Positions 33,998 to 44,103 of a stretch of 48,290 bases of DNA are shown here, piece by piece. The notes under the pieces are model-generated. The model was not told the DNA's origin. It did not search any database and saw only the letters and a list, made by a program, of their open reading frames with translations. This DNA comes from Formosa algae (GTDB lineage: Bacteria; Bacteroidota; Bacteroidia; Flavobacteriales; Flavobacteriaceae). Numbering within the stretch: the stretch's first letter is position 1; each line of letters begins with the position of its first letter. The DNA is taken from assembly GCF_001439665.1 (NCBI RefSeq), contig NZ_LMAK01000035.1, forward strand, positions 1 to 48,290. The letters run 5' to 3'. The position numbers and the translations under genes were made by a program.

Positions 33998-34765
33998 TTA
34001 ATCTTGTAATTTAAATACAGATTGTAAAAGATCTGTAGATCTCGCAGCAGTAGAATTTCTGATTTCTTTTTCTTCTACAGCAATCATCGTGTACACACCT
34101 TCTAATGCTTCATTAGTAACGTAATCGGTTAAATCTGGATTAACTTGAGATACAAATGGCATACTATTATATTTAGAAATTATTGTACTCCAAATCTTGT
34201 CTGCACCTACTTTACTAAAGGATTCGTTAATTACAGGGCTAAATTTATCGTAAAGCGAAGTTTCTGTTTTAGCAGTTAAATATGTTGTTGCAGCAGTATC
34301 TTCTCCTAATAGGATGGTTTTGGCATCATCAAAAGTAATATCTTTAACGGCGTCTACAAAAATAGGAGTAGCTTCTTTAACCGCATCTTCTGCAGCACGG
34401 TTTAAGGCTTTAATACCTTCATCTGCTAAACTTCCTAATCCAACACTACGTAAAGCGGTGTCTACTTTTTGTAATTCGCTAGGCATTACAATTTTTACTA
34501 AGTCGTTTTTATAAAATCCGTCTGTTTGTGTTAATTTCTCTACTTGTTCTTCGATACCTAAATTTAAGGCTTCTCTTAAACCTGATGCAATATCTGTATC
34601 TGAAAGTAATGTTGAAAGTGTAGACGAAGTTGATGAGTCGCTAGAACTGCTATCACTACTACTTTTTGTAATAGAGTTTTTAACAGAATTAGCAAGTTCA
34701 CTTAATGTTTGTGCAGATGTACTTAAAGAAAGTAGTAAGCATGCAGTGATAATAATGTGTTTCAT
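33998..34765 (-). CDS. DUF4197 exported protein
   Basis: 255 residues: signal peptide (about 1-18, STSAQ), a Ser/Asp/Thr-rich linker (about 34-55), then the DUF4197 domain with LREALNLGIEEQVEKLTQTDGFYKN, IVMPSELQKVDTALRSVGLG and VNPDLTDYVTNEALEGVYTMIAVEEKEIR. The family is periplasmic and common in Proteobacteria and Bacteroidota; function is unknown. It is transcribed alone and has a hairpin terminator. Confidence 0.88.
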   Translation of the reverse strand: MKHIIITACLLLSLSTSAQTLSELANSVKNSITKSSSDSSSSDSSTSSTLSTLLSDTDIASGLREALNLGIEEQVEKLTQTDGFYKNDLVKIVMPSELQKVDTALRSVGLGSLADEGIKALNRAAEDAVKEATPIFVDAVKDITFDDAKTILLGEDTAATTYLTAKTETSLYDKFSPVINESFSKVGADKIWSTIISKYNSMPFVSQVNPDLTDYVTNEALEGVYTMIAVEEKEIRNSTAARSTDLLQSVFKLQD

Positions 34766-34952
34766 TGTATTATAATATTTTGAGCAACAAATTTAGACGT
34801 ATAATTTTAAAAATGCATGTTAATTTGTATCTATTCGATTAAAGTAAGGGGTGTTTTTATAAGACATGTGTTTTACATGTTAGTAAATTAATGTGTTATT
34901 TGATTGTTAGCTGTTGGGTAAAGTCTGTATTAAATCTTAAATCATGAAGGTT

Positions 34953-35807
34953 TTAGTAAAAAATAAGCGTCTTATTATTATATACCATTACTTTTCTATT
35001 AATGTGGTGCTTAATAGCAGTCGCTAAAACTATTTTTTCTAAATCTCGTCCTTTAGCAATCAGATCTTCTATGGCATGGTTATGAGTCACTCTCGTTACA
35101 TCTTGTTCTATAATTGGTCCTGCATCTAAATCTTCAGTCACATAATGACTTGTTGCTCCAATAATTTTAACTCCGCGTTTGTAAGCAGAATGATAAGGTT
35201 TAGCGCCAACGAAAGCCGGTAAAAACGAATGGTGAATATTAATAATTTTATTAGGATACTCGTTTATCAGTTTTGGAGAGATTATCTGCATATAACGGGC
35301 CAGCACTATAAAATTAATCTTATGCTTTTTTAATAACTCTAATTGTTTTGCTTCTGCTTCAGGTTTGGTGTCTTTTGTAACAGGAACATGATAAAATGGA
35401 ATATCAAAACTATCGGCTATCGGTTTTAAATCTAAATGATTGCTTAGTATAAATGGAATTTCAACATTTAATTCACCCGACTTATAGCGACCTAAAATAT
35501 CGTAAAGACAGTGGTCGTATTTAGATACAAATAGTGCCATTTTTGGTTGAACTTCAGACGTGTAAATTCGCCATTTCATAACAAACTGTTTAACCAACCC
35601 GTTTTTAAAAGTATCTTTTAAATGTTCTAGGTCCAGTATGTCGTTGTCAAACTCAGACTCCAATCGCATAAAAAAGATATTCTGTTCGCGATCTACATGT
35701 TGGTCAATATATACAATGTTTCCACCAAGCTCGGCGATAAAATTAGATACAGCAGCAATAATCCCAGATTGGTCTTTGCAGTGCATTAAAAGGGTGATTT
35801 TATTCAT
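34953..35807 (-). CDS. purU: Formyltetrahydrofolate deformylase
   Basis: 284 residues. It hydrolyses 10-formyl-THF to formate and THF, balancing one-carbon pools for purine synthesis and glycine metabolism. An N-terminal ACT domain (LLMHCKDQSGIIAAVSNFIAELGGNIVYIDQH) is followed by a formyltransferase fold with the catalytic region INIHHSFLPAFVGAKPYHSAYKRGVK and a downstream Asp in EDLDAGPIIEQDV. ACT plus hydrolase is diagnostic for PurU rather than PurN. Transcribed alone, divergent from icmF. Confidence 0.93.
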   Translation of the reverse strand: MNKITLLMHCKDQSGIIAAVSNFIAELGGNIVYIDQHVDREQNIFFMRLESEFDNDILDLEHLKDTFKNGLVKQFVMKWRIYTSEVQPKMALFVSKYDHCLYDILGRYKSGELNVEIPFILSNHLDLKPIADSFDIPFYHVPVTKDTKPEAEAKQLELLKKHKINFIVLARYMQIISPKLINEYPNKIINIHHSFLPAFVGAKPYHSAYKRGVKIIGATSHYVTEDLDAGPIIEQDVTRVTHNHAIEDLIAKGRDLEKIVLATAIKHHINRKVMVYNNKTLIFY

Positions 35808-35952
35808 TTAAATAGGTTCTAAAAGTGCGTAAAAATACTGAGAATTATGTAGGTATGCACCTCTTGAAAACATTTTAGATAAATTAACTTAAATCTTAGT
35901 TTTTTTTGAATATTCCGTAAATTGCATCACAATTAAACAGTTTTTATTGATA

Positions 35953-38900
35953 ATGAAGCAAATAGATCCTTACAAACCAAAATATAAAGTCCGTATAGTC
36001 ACAGCAGCATCACTTTTTGATGGTCACGATGCCTCCATAAATATCATGAGACGTATCATTCAGGCCACAGGTGTAGAAGTTATTCATCTTGGTCATGACC
36101 GTAGTGTGGATGAGGTTGTAAATACAGCAATTCAAGAAGATGCTAATGCCATTTGTTTAACCTCATATCAAGGCGGACATAACGAATATTTTAAATATAT
36201 GTTCGATCTATTGCAAGAAAGAGGTGCTGGACATATAAAAATCTTCGGAGGTGGAGGTGGTGTGATCTTACCGTCAGAAATCAAAGAATTAATGGATTAT
36301 GGTATTACCCGAATCTATTCGCCAGACGATGGGCGCGAATTGGGCTTACAAGGTATGATTAACGACTTGGTTGAGCAATCAGATTTTAAAAGTCCAGCTT
36401 TAATCCTTCCTAAAGGAAAAGAAATAGCAAGTTCTTTAAAAAATAAAGATGTAACTACCATTGCGAGATTGATCTCGTTTGCTGAAAACGATCACGATAC
36501 ATTCGAAGAGCATTTTTCTGCCGTAGAAAAGTCTGAAAAAGAAACTGCTGTGCTCGGAATTACAGGAACAGGAGGCGCGGGTAAATCGTCTTTGGTAGAT
36601 GAGTTGGTACGACGTTTTCTTATCGATTTTCCAGAAAAAACCATTGGTTTAATTTCTGTAGATCCTTCTAAACGTAAAACTGGAGGAGCGCTTTTAGGTG
36701 ATAGAATCCGAATGAATGCCATAAATAATTCTCGCGTGTACATGCGCAGTTTGGCAACTAGACAATCAAATTTAGCCTTATCAAAGCATGTAAATGAAGC
36801 GGTAGATGTTTTAAAAGCAGCTGCATACGACTTAATTATCCTAGAGACTTCAGGAATTGGACAATCTGATACCGAGATTATTGAACATAGCGACTTGTCT
36901 TTATATGTTATGACACCTGAATTTGGAGCTGCTACTCAGTTAGAAAAAATTGATATGTTAGATTTTGCCGATTTAGTAGCGATTAATAAATTCGATAAGC
37001 GTGGCGCTTTAGATGCCATTCGCGATGTAAAAAAACAATATATGCGTAACCATAATATGTGGCACGCAGATCCAGATACCATGCCTGTTTTTGGAACCAT
37101 CGCTTCTCAATTTAACGATCCAGGAATGAACACTTTGTATAAAGCGGTTATGGATGGTTTAGTTGAAAAACGAGATTCCGATTTAAAATCTAGTTTTACC
37201 ATTTCAAAAGAAATGAGTGAAAAGATTTTTGTAATTCCACCATCAAGAACGCGTTATCTTTCAGAGATTGCAGAGCGTAATCGTGCATATGATAAAACAG
37301 CAAATGATCAGGTAGGTGTAGCACAAACCCTTTATGGTATTTATAAAACAATTTGTTCTGTATTAAATGTCACATCGAGCGAAGTCGAGATGTCTTTACT
37401 TGATAAACACGGATTAAACTCCGATGAAATTCTTAATTCAACAGAAAATGGTAACCAAGATTTTATAAAGCTTTTGACAGCTGAATTTGATCGCATAAAA
37501 TTAAATTTAGATCCTTATAATTGGGAAATCATTACAGGTTGGGATGCTAAAGTAGACAAGTACAAAAATCCGGTATATGCGTTTAAAGTTAGAGATAAAG
37601 AAATAAAAATAGACACACATACCGAGTCGCTTTCGCATTTGCAAATTCCAAAAATAGCCTTACCAAAGTATCAAGCTTGGGGCGATATTTTACGTTGGTG
37701 TTTACAAGAAAATGTGCCGGGAGAATTCCCATATACTTCAGGTTTATATCCGTTTAAGCGTACCGGTGAAGATCCTGCGAGAATGTTTGCTGGTGAAGGC
37801 GGACCAGAACGAACAAATCGTAGATTCCATTATGTAAGTGCTGGTTTGCCAGCCAAACGATTATCTACAGCGTTCGATAGTGTAACCCTTTACGGAAACG
37901 ATCCTGGTTTAAGACCAGATATTTATGGGAAAATAGGAAATGCAGGTGTAAGTATTTGTTGTTTAGACGATGCTAAGAAACTGTATTCTGGTTTCAATCT
38001 AGCAGATGTAATGACGTCTGTAAGTATGACTATTAATGGTCCTGCGCCTATGCTTCTTGGTTTTTTTATGAATGCAGCAATCGATCAGCAATGTGAGTTG
38101 TATATAAAGGAGCATGATTTAGTTGAAGCTGTAGAAGCTAAAATTACCTCTATTTATAAAGAAAAAGGAGTGCAACGTCCGACTTATAATGGCGAACTTC
38201 CTGAAGGTAATAATGGATTAGGTTTATTCCTTTTAGGCGTTACAGGAGATGAAGTGTTGCCTGCCGATGTATATTTGGAAATAAAAACAAAAACCATTGC
38301 TCAAGTTCGTGGAACCGTTCAGGCCGATATTCTAAAAGAAGACCAAGCACAAAACACTTGTATTTTTTCTACAGAATTTGCCTTGCGTTTAATGGGCGAT
38401 GTGCAAGAATACTTTATAGAGAATAATGTACGTAACTTCTATTCGGTGTCTATTTCTGGATATCATATTGCAGAAGCAGGAGCTAATCCTATTACGCAAT
38501 TGGCGTTAACCTTGTCTAACGGGTTCACCTATGTCGAGTATTATTTAAGTCGTGGTATGGATATTAATAAATTTGGTCCGAATTTATCCTTCTTCTTTTC
38601 TAATGGAATCGATCCAGAATATTCGGTTATCGGACGTGTAGCACGTAAAATTTGGGCAAAAGCATTGAAGTTAAAATACGGTGCAAATGCGAGAGCGCAA
38701 ATGCTGAAATATCATATCCAAACCTCTGGACGTAGTTTACATGCTCAAGAAATAGATTTTAATGATATTCGTACCAGTCTTCAAGCATTGTATGCCATTT
38801 ACGATAATTGTAATTCGTTACATACAAACGCATATGATGAAGCCATTACAACACCAACAGAAGAATCTGTGCGTCGTGCGATGGCTATTCAGCTTATTAT

Positions 38901-39402
38901 TAATAAGGAATTAGGCTTGGCTAAAAACGAAAATCCAATACAAGGTTCTTTTATTATTGAAGAATTAACCGATTTAGTTGAAGAAGCAGTGTTGTTAGAA
39001 TTCGACAGAATTACAGAACGTGGTGGTGTTTTAGGAGCCATGGAAACCATGTATCAGCGTTCAAAAATTCAGGAGGAAAGTTTGTATTACGAAACCTTGA
39101 AGCATAATGGGAAATTTCCAATTATTGGGGTGAATACATTTTTAAGTTCAAAAGGGTCTCCAACAGTCATTCCTAAAGAAGTGATTCGTGCAACGGAGGA
39201 AGAGAAACAATTTCAAATTAAAACCCTCGAAAATCTTCATAAAGGAAACGACACCGAGGCCATGTTAAAAGACCTTCAGCATAAAGCCATTCATAACGAG
39301 AATATTTTTGAAGCCTTAATGGATGTATGTAAAGTCTGTTCTTTAGGCGAAATTACAGAAGCCTTATTTGAAGTGGGCGGACAATATCGCAGAAATATGT
39401 AA
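35953..39402 (+). CDS. icmF: Fused isobutyryl-CoA mutase (IcmF): B12 domain, MeaB-like GTPase, mutase
   Basis: 1149 residues from ATG 35953 (a TTG two codons earlier is less likely). The order is: B12-binding domain (about 10-145) with [13 protein letters not shown], His25 as the likely cobalt ligand; MeaB-type G-protein chaperone (about 190-430) with Walker A GTGGAGKS (205-212) and NKFD; and the acyl-CoA mutase TIM barrel (about 560-1120) with the substrate-region signature [10 protein letters not shown]. IcmF enzymes interconvert isobutyryl-CoA and butyryl-CoA and carry their own repair GTPase. The exact substrate (isobutyryl-, pivalyl- or another acyl-CoA) cannot be read by eye. A strong terminator follows. 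Confidence 0.92.
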   Translation: MKQIDPYKPKYKVRIVTAASLFDGHDASINIMRRIIQATGVEVIHLGHDRSVDEVVNTAIQEDANAICLTSYQGGHNEYFKYMFDLLQERGAGHIKIFGGGGGVILPSEIKELMDYGITRIYSPDDGRELGLQGMINDLVEQSDFKSPALILPKGKEIASSLKNKDVTTIARLISFAENDHDTFEEHFSAVEKSEKETAVLGITGTGGAGKSSLVDELVRRFLIDFPEKTIGLISVDPSKRKTGGALLGDRIRMNAINNSRVYMRSLATRQSNLALSKHVNEAVDVLKAAAYDLIILETSGIGQSDTEIIEHSDLSLYVMTPEFGAATQLEKIDMLDFADLVAINKFDKRGALDAIRDVKKQYMRNHNMWHADPDTMPVFGTIASQFNDPGMNTLYKAVMDGLVEKRDSDLKSSFTISKEMSEKIFVIPPSRTRYLSEIAERNRAYDKTANDQVGVAQTLYGIYKTICSVLNVTSSEVEMSLLDKHGLNSDEILNSTENGNQDFIKLLTAEFDRIKLNLDPYNWEIITGWDAKVDKYKNPVYAFKVRDKEIKIDTHTESLSHLQIPKIALPKYQAWGDILRWCLQENVPGEFPYTSGLYPFKRTGEDPARMFAGEGGPERTNRRFHYVSAGLPAKRLSTAFDSVTLYGNDPGLRPDIYGKIGNAGVSICCLDDAKKLYSGFNLADVMTSVSMTINGPAPMLLGFFMNAAIDQQCELYIKEHDLVEAVEAKITSIYKEKGVQRPTYNGELPEGNNGLGLFLLGVTGDEVLPADVYLEIKTKTIAQVRGTVQADILKEDQAQNTCIFSTEFALRLMGDVQEYFIENNVRNFYSVSISGYHIAEAGANPITQLALTLSNGFTYVEYYLSRGMDINKFGPNLSFFFSNGIDPEYSVIGRVARKIWAKALKLKYGANARAQMLKYHIQTSGRSLHAQEIDFNDIRTSLQALYAIYDNCNSLHTNAYDEAITTPTEESVRRAMAIQLIINKELGLAKNENPIQGSFIIEELTDLVEEAVLLEFDRITERGGVLGAMETMYQRSKIQEESLYYETLKHNGKFPIIGVNTFLSSKGSPTVIPKEVIRATEEEKQFQIKTLENLHKGNDTEAMLKDLQHKAIHNENIFEALMDVCKVCSLGEITEALFEVGGQYRRNM

Positions 39403-39799
39403 TACTTACATCTCTAAATATATTTAAAAGCCTCAAGTCTACCCGATTTGAGGCTTTTCTATTTCTATCGTTCATACTGCAAACAATCAAAAACGTCTCT
39501 TAATATTACATTTAAACACTTTGTTTTATCGTATTATTTCAACTTATATCATCAATTTAATTTCAAATGTTAACATGTTAATAGTTTGAATTTTAGAGGT
39601 ATACGGGTTTTATTAGGTCGTGTTCTTAATTTCAAATTAACATAACAGCTTATTTTGCATCTTCTTATTAATACGCTGTTAATATAGGTAACCTTAGGGT
39701 AGCAATTACTTAACTGTAGTACATTACTTACTTAACAGACTTTCAACAAGCTAATAATAAATTTGGTTTTCAACTAAAAATCAACTTAAACTGAAAATT
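39403..39799. other. Long intergenic region upstream of the PhoX-like gene
   Basis: About 400 bp. After the icmF terminator (39426-39458) there are about 340 bp of very AT-rich DNA without an ORF of coding character. A possible -7 element TAAATTTG lies at 39758-39765. The length suggests a regulated promoter or long 5' leader for the PhoX-like gene. Confidence 0.5.
39426..39460 (+). terminator. Terminator after icmF
   Basis: An 11-bp perfect stem, AAAAGCCTCAA (39426-39436) with TTGAGGCTTTT (39448-39458); the T's are mostly inside the stem. Confidence 0.85.
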
Positions 39800-41338
39800 A
39801 TGAACAAAATTATTAGAATTTTTCTATTATCATTTGTGTTAACAGCAACAAGTACATTAGTAGTGAGCTGTGATGTAGAAGATGGAAAAGATGGTGTAGA
39901 CGGAGTAGATGGTGCGGACGGAGAAGATGGTGAAGATGGAGAAGACTTAACTCTGGATGAACTTATTCCTTTAACGGCATCTAAAACACCAAACGTATTA
40001 AAAGTAGAAAGTGCATTTTCATCTATCGATGTTACTCCTATTTTATCTTCAGAAGATGTGTTAGAAAGTACTCCAGATTTCGTGTACGGTTCTCTTGCCG
40101 ATGGTGCTGGTTTACTTGCAGAAAGCGATGGTAGCTTTACTTTAATAAACAATATTGAAGGAGATTATTCTATCGCTCGCATAAAATTAAACTCAGATTT
40201 ACAACCTATGCATGGTGATTATATTGTGAATGCTTTCGCAACTGCATTTACAGCACAATGTTCAGGAACATTAATTACTCAAGAAGAGCATGGTTTTGGT
40301 CCGTTATACCTTTCAGGAGGAGAATGGGGTGGATCTTCAAAAGGTGTATTTGCTACAAATCCTTACAAATCTGCAGACGATGCCGATACTGCAATCATGT
40401 TACCTAATTTAGGACAATGGTCTACAGAAAATGCGGTGCCAATTGGTAAAGATGCATATGCTAGTCAAACAGTAGTTTTTATCGGAGACGATCATTCAGA
40501 CAATTCAGTGCCTTCCGGTCAGTTAGGAATGTATGTTGGTAGTCGTGGAAATTTTGACGATGGAAAATTATACGGTTTAAAAGTTACAAGTACGGGTATC
40601 GATTTTGAAGCAGATATGGCTGAAGGTACAGAATACGAAGCAGAATTTGTTGAATTAGAAGAAACTCAAATCGATTTATTAGATGCCGAAGCAAAAGCTA
40701 AAGGTGTTATGGGCTTCTCAAGATTAGAAGATATTGACTGGAGAAGAGGTTCTGCAGCTAACCAAAGAGAAATTTACTTTTGTGTAACTGGACGTTATAG
40801 TGATGATTTAGTTGGAAAAGGAAGTCTTTTAGGTCGTGTGTATAAAGTGGTTTTAAATGAAACAGACCCTACAGGTCCGGCTACAATCACTTGTGTTTTA
40901 GATGGAGATATTGTTGGTGGTAAAGCAGATGGTTTCCACTCACCAGATAATATTTTAGTAACAGAAAACTACGCGTATATTCAAGAAGATCCTAACGGTT
41001 ATGCTGCTTTAAATTCAGCAATTACGGGTTATGCAAAATTATACCAATACAATCTTTCTACAGGAGAATTAAAAACTGTTTTAGAATGTGATCAAGATTA
41101 CGCAGAATCTTTAGGGTATGGAACAGCGTCTTCTATGTGGGAAATCACAGGTATGATTGATGTTACAGAGGTTGTAAATAATGGTGAAAATACATTTATG
41201 GTAATGACTCAAAACCATGGTTGGAACGCTCCAGACGGTACTTACTTTACAGATCCAAAAGCAAATTCTGTACTAGAAGGTGCTACTGCAACTAACGAAG
41301 GTTCTGTATTATTTAAAATAACAGGATTAGATAGATAA
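39800..41338 (+). CDS. PhoX-like (DUF839) lipoprotein with acidic Asp-Gly repeat
   Basis: 512 residues. A lipobox (LVVSC, Cys24) is followed by an acidic Gly-rich tract at about 28-48, a collagen-like G-x-D triplet series (DGVDGVDGADGEDGEDGED). The acidic residues right after the Cys resemble surface-lipoprotein export signals of Bacteroidota. The rest fits the PhoX/DUF839 beta-propeller: CSGTLITQEEHGFGP (about 153-167), FSRLEDIDWRRG (about 309-320) and DGFHSPDNILV (about 376-386). PhoX enzymes are Ca2+/Fe3+-dependent phosphatases; activity here is unproven. The heme peroxidase gene begins 15 bp downstream, so the two form an operon. Confidence 0.78.
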   Translation: MNKIIRIFLLSFVLTATSTLVVSCDVEDGKDGVDGVDGADGEDGEDGEDLTLDELIPLTASKTPNVLKVESAFSSIDVTPILSSEDVLESTPDFVYGSLADGAGLLAESDGSFTLINNIEGDYSIARIKLNSDLQPMHGDYIVNAFATAFTAQCSGTLITQEEHGFGPLYLSGGEWGGSSKGVFATNPYKSADDADTAIMLPNLGQWSTENAVPIGKDAYASQTVVFIGDDHSDNSVPSGQLGMYVGSRGNFDDGKLYGLKVTSTGIDFEADMAEGTEYEAEFVELEETQIDLLDAEAKAKGVMGFSRLEDIDWRRGSAANQREIYFCVTGRYSDDLVGKGSLLGRVYKVVLNETDPTGPATITCVLDGDIVGGKADGFHSPDNILVTENYAYIQEDPNGYAALNSAITGYAKLYQYNLSTGELKTVLECDQDYAESLGYGTASSMWEITGMIDVTEVVNNGENTFMVMTQNHGWNAPDGTYFTDPKANSVLEGATATNEGSVLFKITGLDR

Positions 41339-41371
41339 GCTAAATATATTTACATGAATAACATATTATTT

Positions 41372-43171
41372 ATGAAAGCTAAGACATATACTTTGGGTAT
41401 ATGTCTTTTGCTTTTCATGCTAACAGGCTGTAAAGAGCAACCTAAAACTGTAAATCAGCAGTTATCGACAAATGAACAGATTCAAGAATTATACAAATCG
41501 GAGATAGAACAGAGTATTCAAGCTCTAGATTCTATGTCTGTTTTAAATGCAACATCAGATAAAATTGAAGCCTATAAAAAGGCAAGACAACATTTTAAAA
41601 CGATAGAACCTGTTTTGGCTTTTGTAGACCAGAACAATTATAAGTCACTTAATGCGCCTAATATTCTTCAAGTTCTAGAAGAAGATGCAACAGATATAAA
41701 AATTAGAAATCCTTTTGGTTTTCAGGTTATAGAAGAATTGTTACATGAAGAACCATTAGATACTATACTATTACACCAAACCATTAATATAACAAGAAGC
41801 CGCTTAAGTTTAATACAAGCTAACACGGCTATAGAATTAAAAGATTATCACATTATTTGGTTACTCAGAAATCAAGTGGTAAGAATTGCAACTACGGGAA
41901 TTACCGGTTTCGATTCTCCTGTTTTGGGCCAATCTTTAACCGAAAGTCAGTATACGTATAAAACCTTACTCACTTTAGTAGATCTATTTAAAGATGAGTT
42001 TTCTTCAGAAACCGTTTATAACGACTTAAAGGCGTCTTTTGAAACGGCTATAGAAGTTCTTAATCACGATTTCGATAGTTTTGATCGGTTTAATTTTATT
42101 CAAAATCATACCGATCAGCAGTTAAAATTATTGATAAAAACTCAAAACGATTGGCAAGTCACCTTTCCTTTTGAGATGGCTATAGCCAATACTGCTGAAT
42201 CTCTTTTTGGAGCAAAGACATTAAACGTATCTTTTTTTACAGATTATAAAAACGATACAATAAATCTTAATGCCAAAGCTCAGTTAGGGAAGGAATTATT
42301 TAACGATAAATTGCTGTCTAGAAATAAAACGATGGCGTGTGCAAGTTGTCATATTTCAGATTTAGCTTTTACAGATGGACGAAAAACTTTTGATGAAAGA
42401 CAACAACGAAATTCACCAACGTTAACGTATGCGGCATATCAGCAATCTTTTTTTATGGACGGAAGAGCCGGAAGTTTAGAAGGTCAAGTCGTTGGTGTTG
42501 CAGAAAATCATGATGAGTTTAATTTACCAATGGATTCCTTAGTGAATCGTGTGATGAAGCATCCAGAATACAAGACTTTAATGACAAGTTTGTATACCAA
42601 TAAAAGAATTGAATATAATATAAGACATGCCATTGCATCTTATGTGCGAACGTTAAGTAGTTTCGATTCTAAATTCGATAATAATATTAATGGGGTAGAA
42701 CATACTTTAACGCAAGCAGAAAAGGATGGTTTTAATCTCTTTATGGGTAAAGCCGTTTGTGCCACTTGCCATTTTCCACCATTATTTAATGGTACTGTGC
42801 CTCCAAATTTTACAGATACTGAAGTCGAATTACTGGGAACACCAGCAGAAAACGATACTATTAACGCTACAATTAGTGACGATTTAGGACGTTACGATGT
42901 GTTCAATACCAAAGAGCGTGAACACTTTTTTAAAACACCAACGGTTCGAAATATAGAAAAAACGGCACCTTATATGCATAATGGGGTGTATAATACTTTA
43001 GAAGAGGTTGTAGATTTTTATAATCGAGGAGGAGGTAAAGGTATTGGGATTCAAGAAGAGTATCAAACCTTACCATTTGATTCTTTAAATCTGACTACAG
43101 AAGAACAAGCCAATTTAGTTGCATTTATGAAAACACTCACAGATGCCGATTTCAGCACTAAAAACGATTAA
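41372..43171 (+). CDS. MauG-like di-heme cytochrome c peroxidase lipoprotein with helical N-terminal domain
   Basis: 599 residues from ATG 41372, which directly precedes a lipoprotein signal (LTGC, Cys20); the ATG at 41354 adds six residues. The first 270 mature residues are a helical, imelysin-like region (YKKARQHFKTIEPVLAFVD at about 45-65) before the peroxidase part. Two heme c sites are visible: CASCH (323-327) and CATCH (463-467), with PTVRNIEKTAPYMHNG near 525-540 supplying the usual distal elements. It would reduce H2O2 or oxidise a partner at the envelope. The partner encoded upstream is a PhoX-like lipoprotein. Confidence 0.87.
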   Translation: MKAKTYTLGICLLLFMLTGCKEQPKTVNQQLSTNEQIQELYKSEIEQSIQALDSMSVLNATSDKIEAYKKARQHFKTIEPVLAFVDQNNYKSLNAPNILQVLEEDATDIKIRNPFGFQVIEELLHEEPLDTILLHQTINITRSRLSLIQANTAIELKDYHIIWLLRNQVVRIATTGITGFDSPVLGQSLTESQYTYKTLLTLVDLFKDEFSSETVYNDLKASFETAIEVLNHDFDSFDRFNFIQNHTDQQLKLLIKTQNDWQVTFPFEMAIANTAESLFGAKTLNVSFFTDYKNDTINLNAKAQLGKELFNDKLLSRNKTMACASCHISDLAFTDGRKTFDERQQRNSPTLTYAAYQQSFFMDGRAGSLEGQVVGVAENHDEFNLPMDSLVNRVMKHPEYKTLMTSLYTNKRIEYNIRHAIASYVRTLSSFDSKFDNNINGVEHTLTQAEKDGFNLFMGKAVCATCHFPPLFNGTVPPNFTDTEVELLGTPAENDTINATISDDLGRYDVFNTKEREHFFKTPTVRNIEKTAPYMHNGVYNTLEEVVDFYNRGGGKGIGIQEEYQTLPFDSLNLTTEEQANLVAFMKTLTDADFSTKND

Positions 43172-43207
43172 CTTTTAAAAGGCATTGTTCCTTATATATT
43201 GTTTAAC

Positions 43208-43242
43208 AAAAAATCCCGAGTCAATGGCTTGGGATTTTTTTT
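43208..43242. terminator. Bidirectional terminator after the peroxidase gene
   Basis: AAAAAATCCC (43208-43217) pairs with GGGATTTTTT (43231-43240), extended inward by GAG/CTT. It lies between two convergent genes and serves both. Confidence 0.85.
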
Positions 43243-43245
43243 GTG

Positions 43246-43971
43246 TTATTTTGTGCGCGTACGTTTTTTTAGTTTTTCAATTTTGTCCTTATAATATAAG
43301 ATCAGTTCGTCTACAAAATGTAACGGATTTTTATATGTAGATATAATTGTATATAATTCGTTTGTTTTTAAGGTGGCAAGTTGCTTTTCTAATTGTTTTA
43401 AAGTAAGCTGTAAGGCTTCAGTTTTATTAATTGAAGGCGGTGTTTTTATCTGTGTATTTACATTTATATTTAAACTGTTAGAAAAAATTTGAGCATGAAA
43501 GGCTTGTAAAGCTTCTAAATCTTCGTGTTTATAGATCTGAATAAGCTGAGTTGTAATTTCTGTAGCAGATACTTGTTCAGACGGTGACAAGCTAAATTTA
43601 TCGGGATGCACATATAGCATGGCTTCGCGATACAATTTTTTCTTCAGCATTCTTGTGTCGGCATCTACATTAGAAACGGATGCTGTAGGTTTTGTAATGG
43701 ACTGTAAACCTTTTGGGGCTTTGTAATGCTTGCCGCGTTGTTTTTGAGCTAAACGCTTGTCTTTTTTTGCCCGTTTTTGTTGTTTATAAAGTGTGCTTAA
43801 TTCTTGAGTTTCTATAATGTAGTCCGTAAGATGTAATCTTAACACATCTTCAAAAGCATTAATCTGATTGGTAATGGTATCAAGTTCTTGTTTTACAGCT
43901 TCAATAGAAATTTGTAGTTGTAATTGAGTATCATCAGGAGGTAAAATATTTGGCAATGTATCATCATTCAT
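43246..43971 (-). CDS. J-domain-like protein with coiled coils
   Basis: 241 residues, no signal peptide. Helical and highly charged N-terminal and C-terminal parts (about 15-75 and 180-240) flank a short J-like region: LKKKLYREAMLYVHPDKFSLSP contains HPD at 122-124, followed by a helix with ATEITTQLIQIYKHED. The HPD tripeptide and its surrounding helices suggest interaction with DnaK. It differs from DnaJ in lacking Gly/Phe and zinc regions. Function unknown. It is divergent from the half-helicase gene. Confidence 0.65.
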   Translation of the reverse strand: MNDDTLPNILPPDDTQLQLQISIEAVKQELDTITNQINAFEDVLRLHLTDYIIETQELSTLYKQQKRAKKDKRLAQKQRGKHYKAPKGLQSITKPTASVSNVDADTRMLKKKLYREAMLYVHPDKFSLSPSEQVSATEITTQLIQIYKHEDLEALQAFHAQIFSNSLNINVNTQIKTPPSINKTEALQLTLKQLEKQLATLKTNELYTIISTYKNPLHFVDELILYYKDKIEKLKKRTRTK

Positions 43972-44103
43972 ATGGCAAAAATAAGAGGATACTTCAGAAT
44001 AAAAAAGTGAAGCGTATTTAGTTTGGTATTGAAAATGTGTTTCAAATTAGGTCGGAGAAAGTATAAGCACGTTCTTTGTAACTTCAAAATAATCTGAAAT
44101 TTT

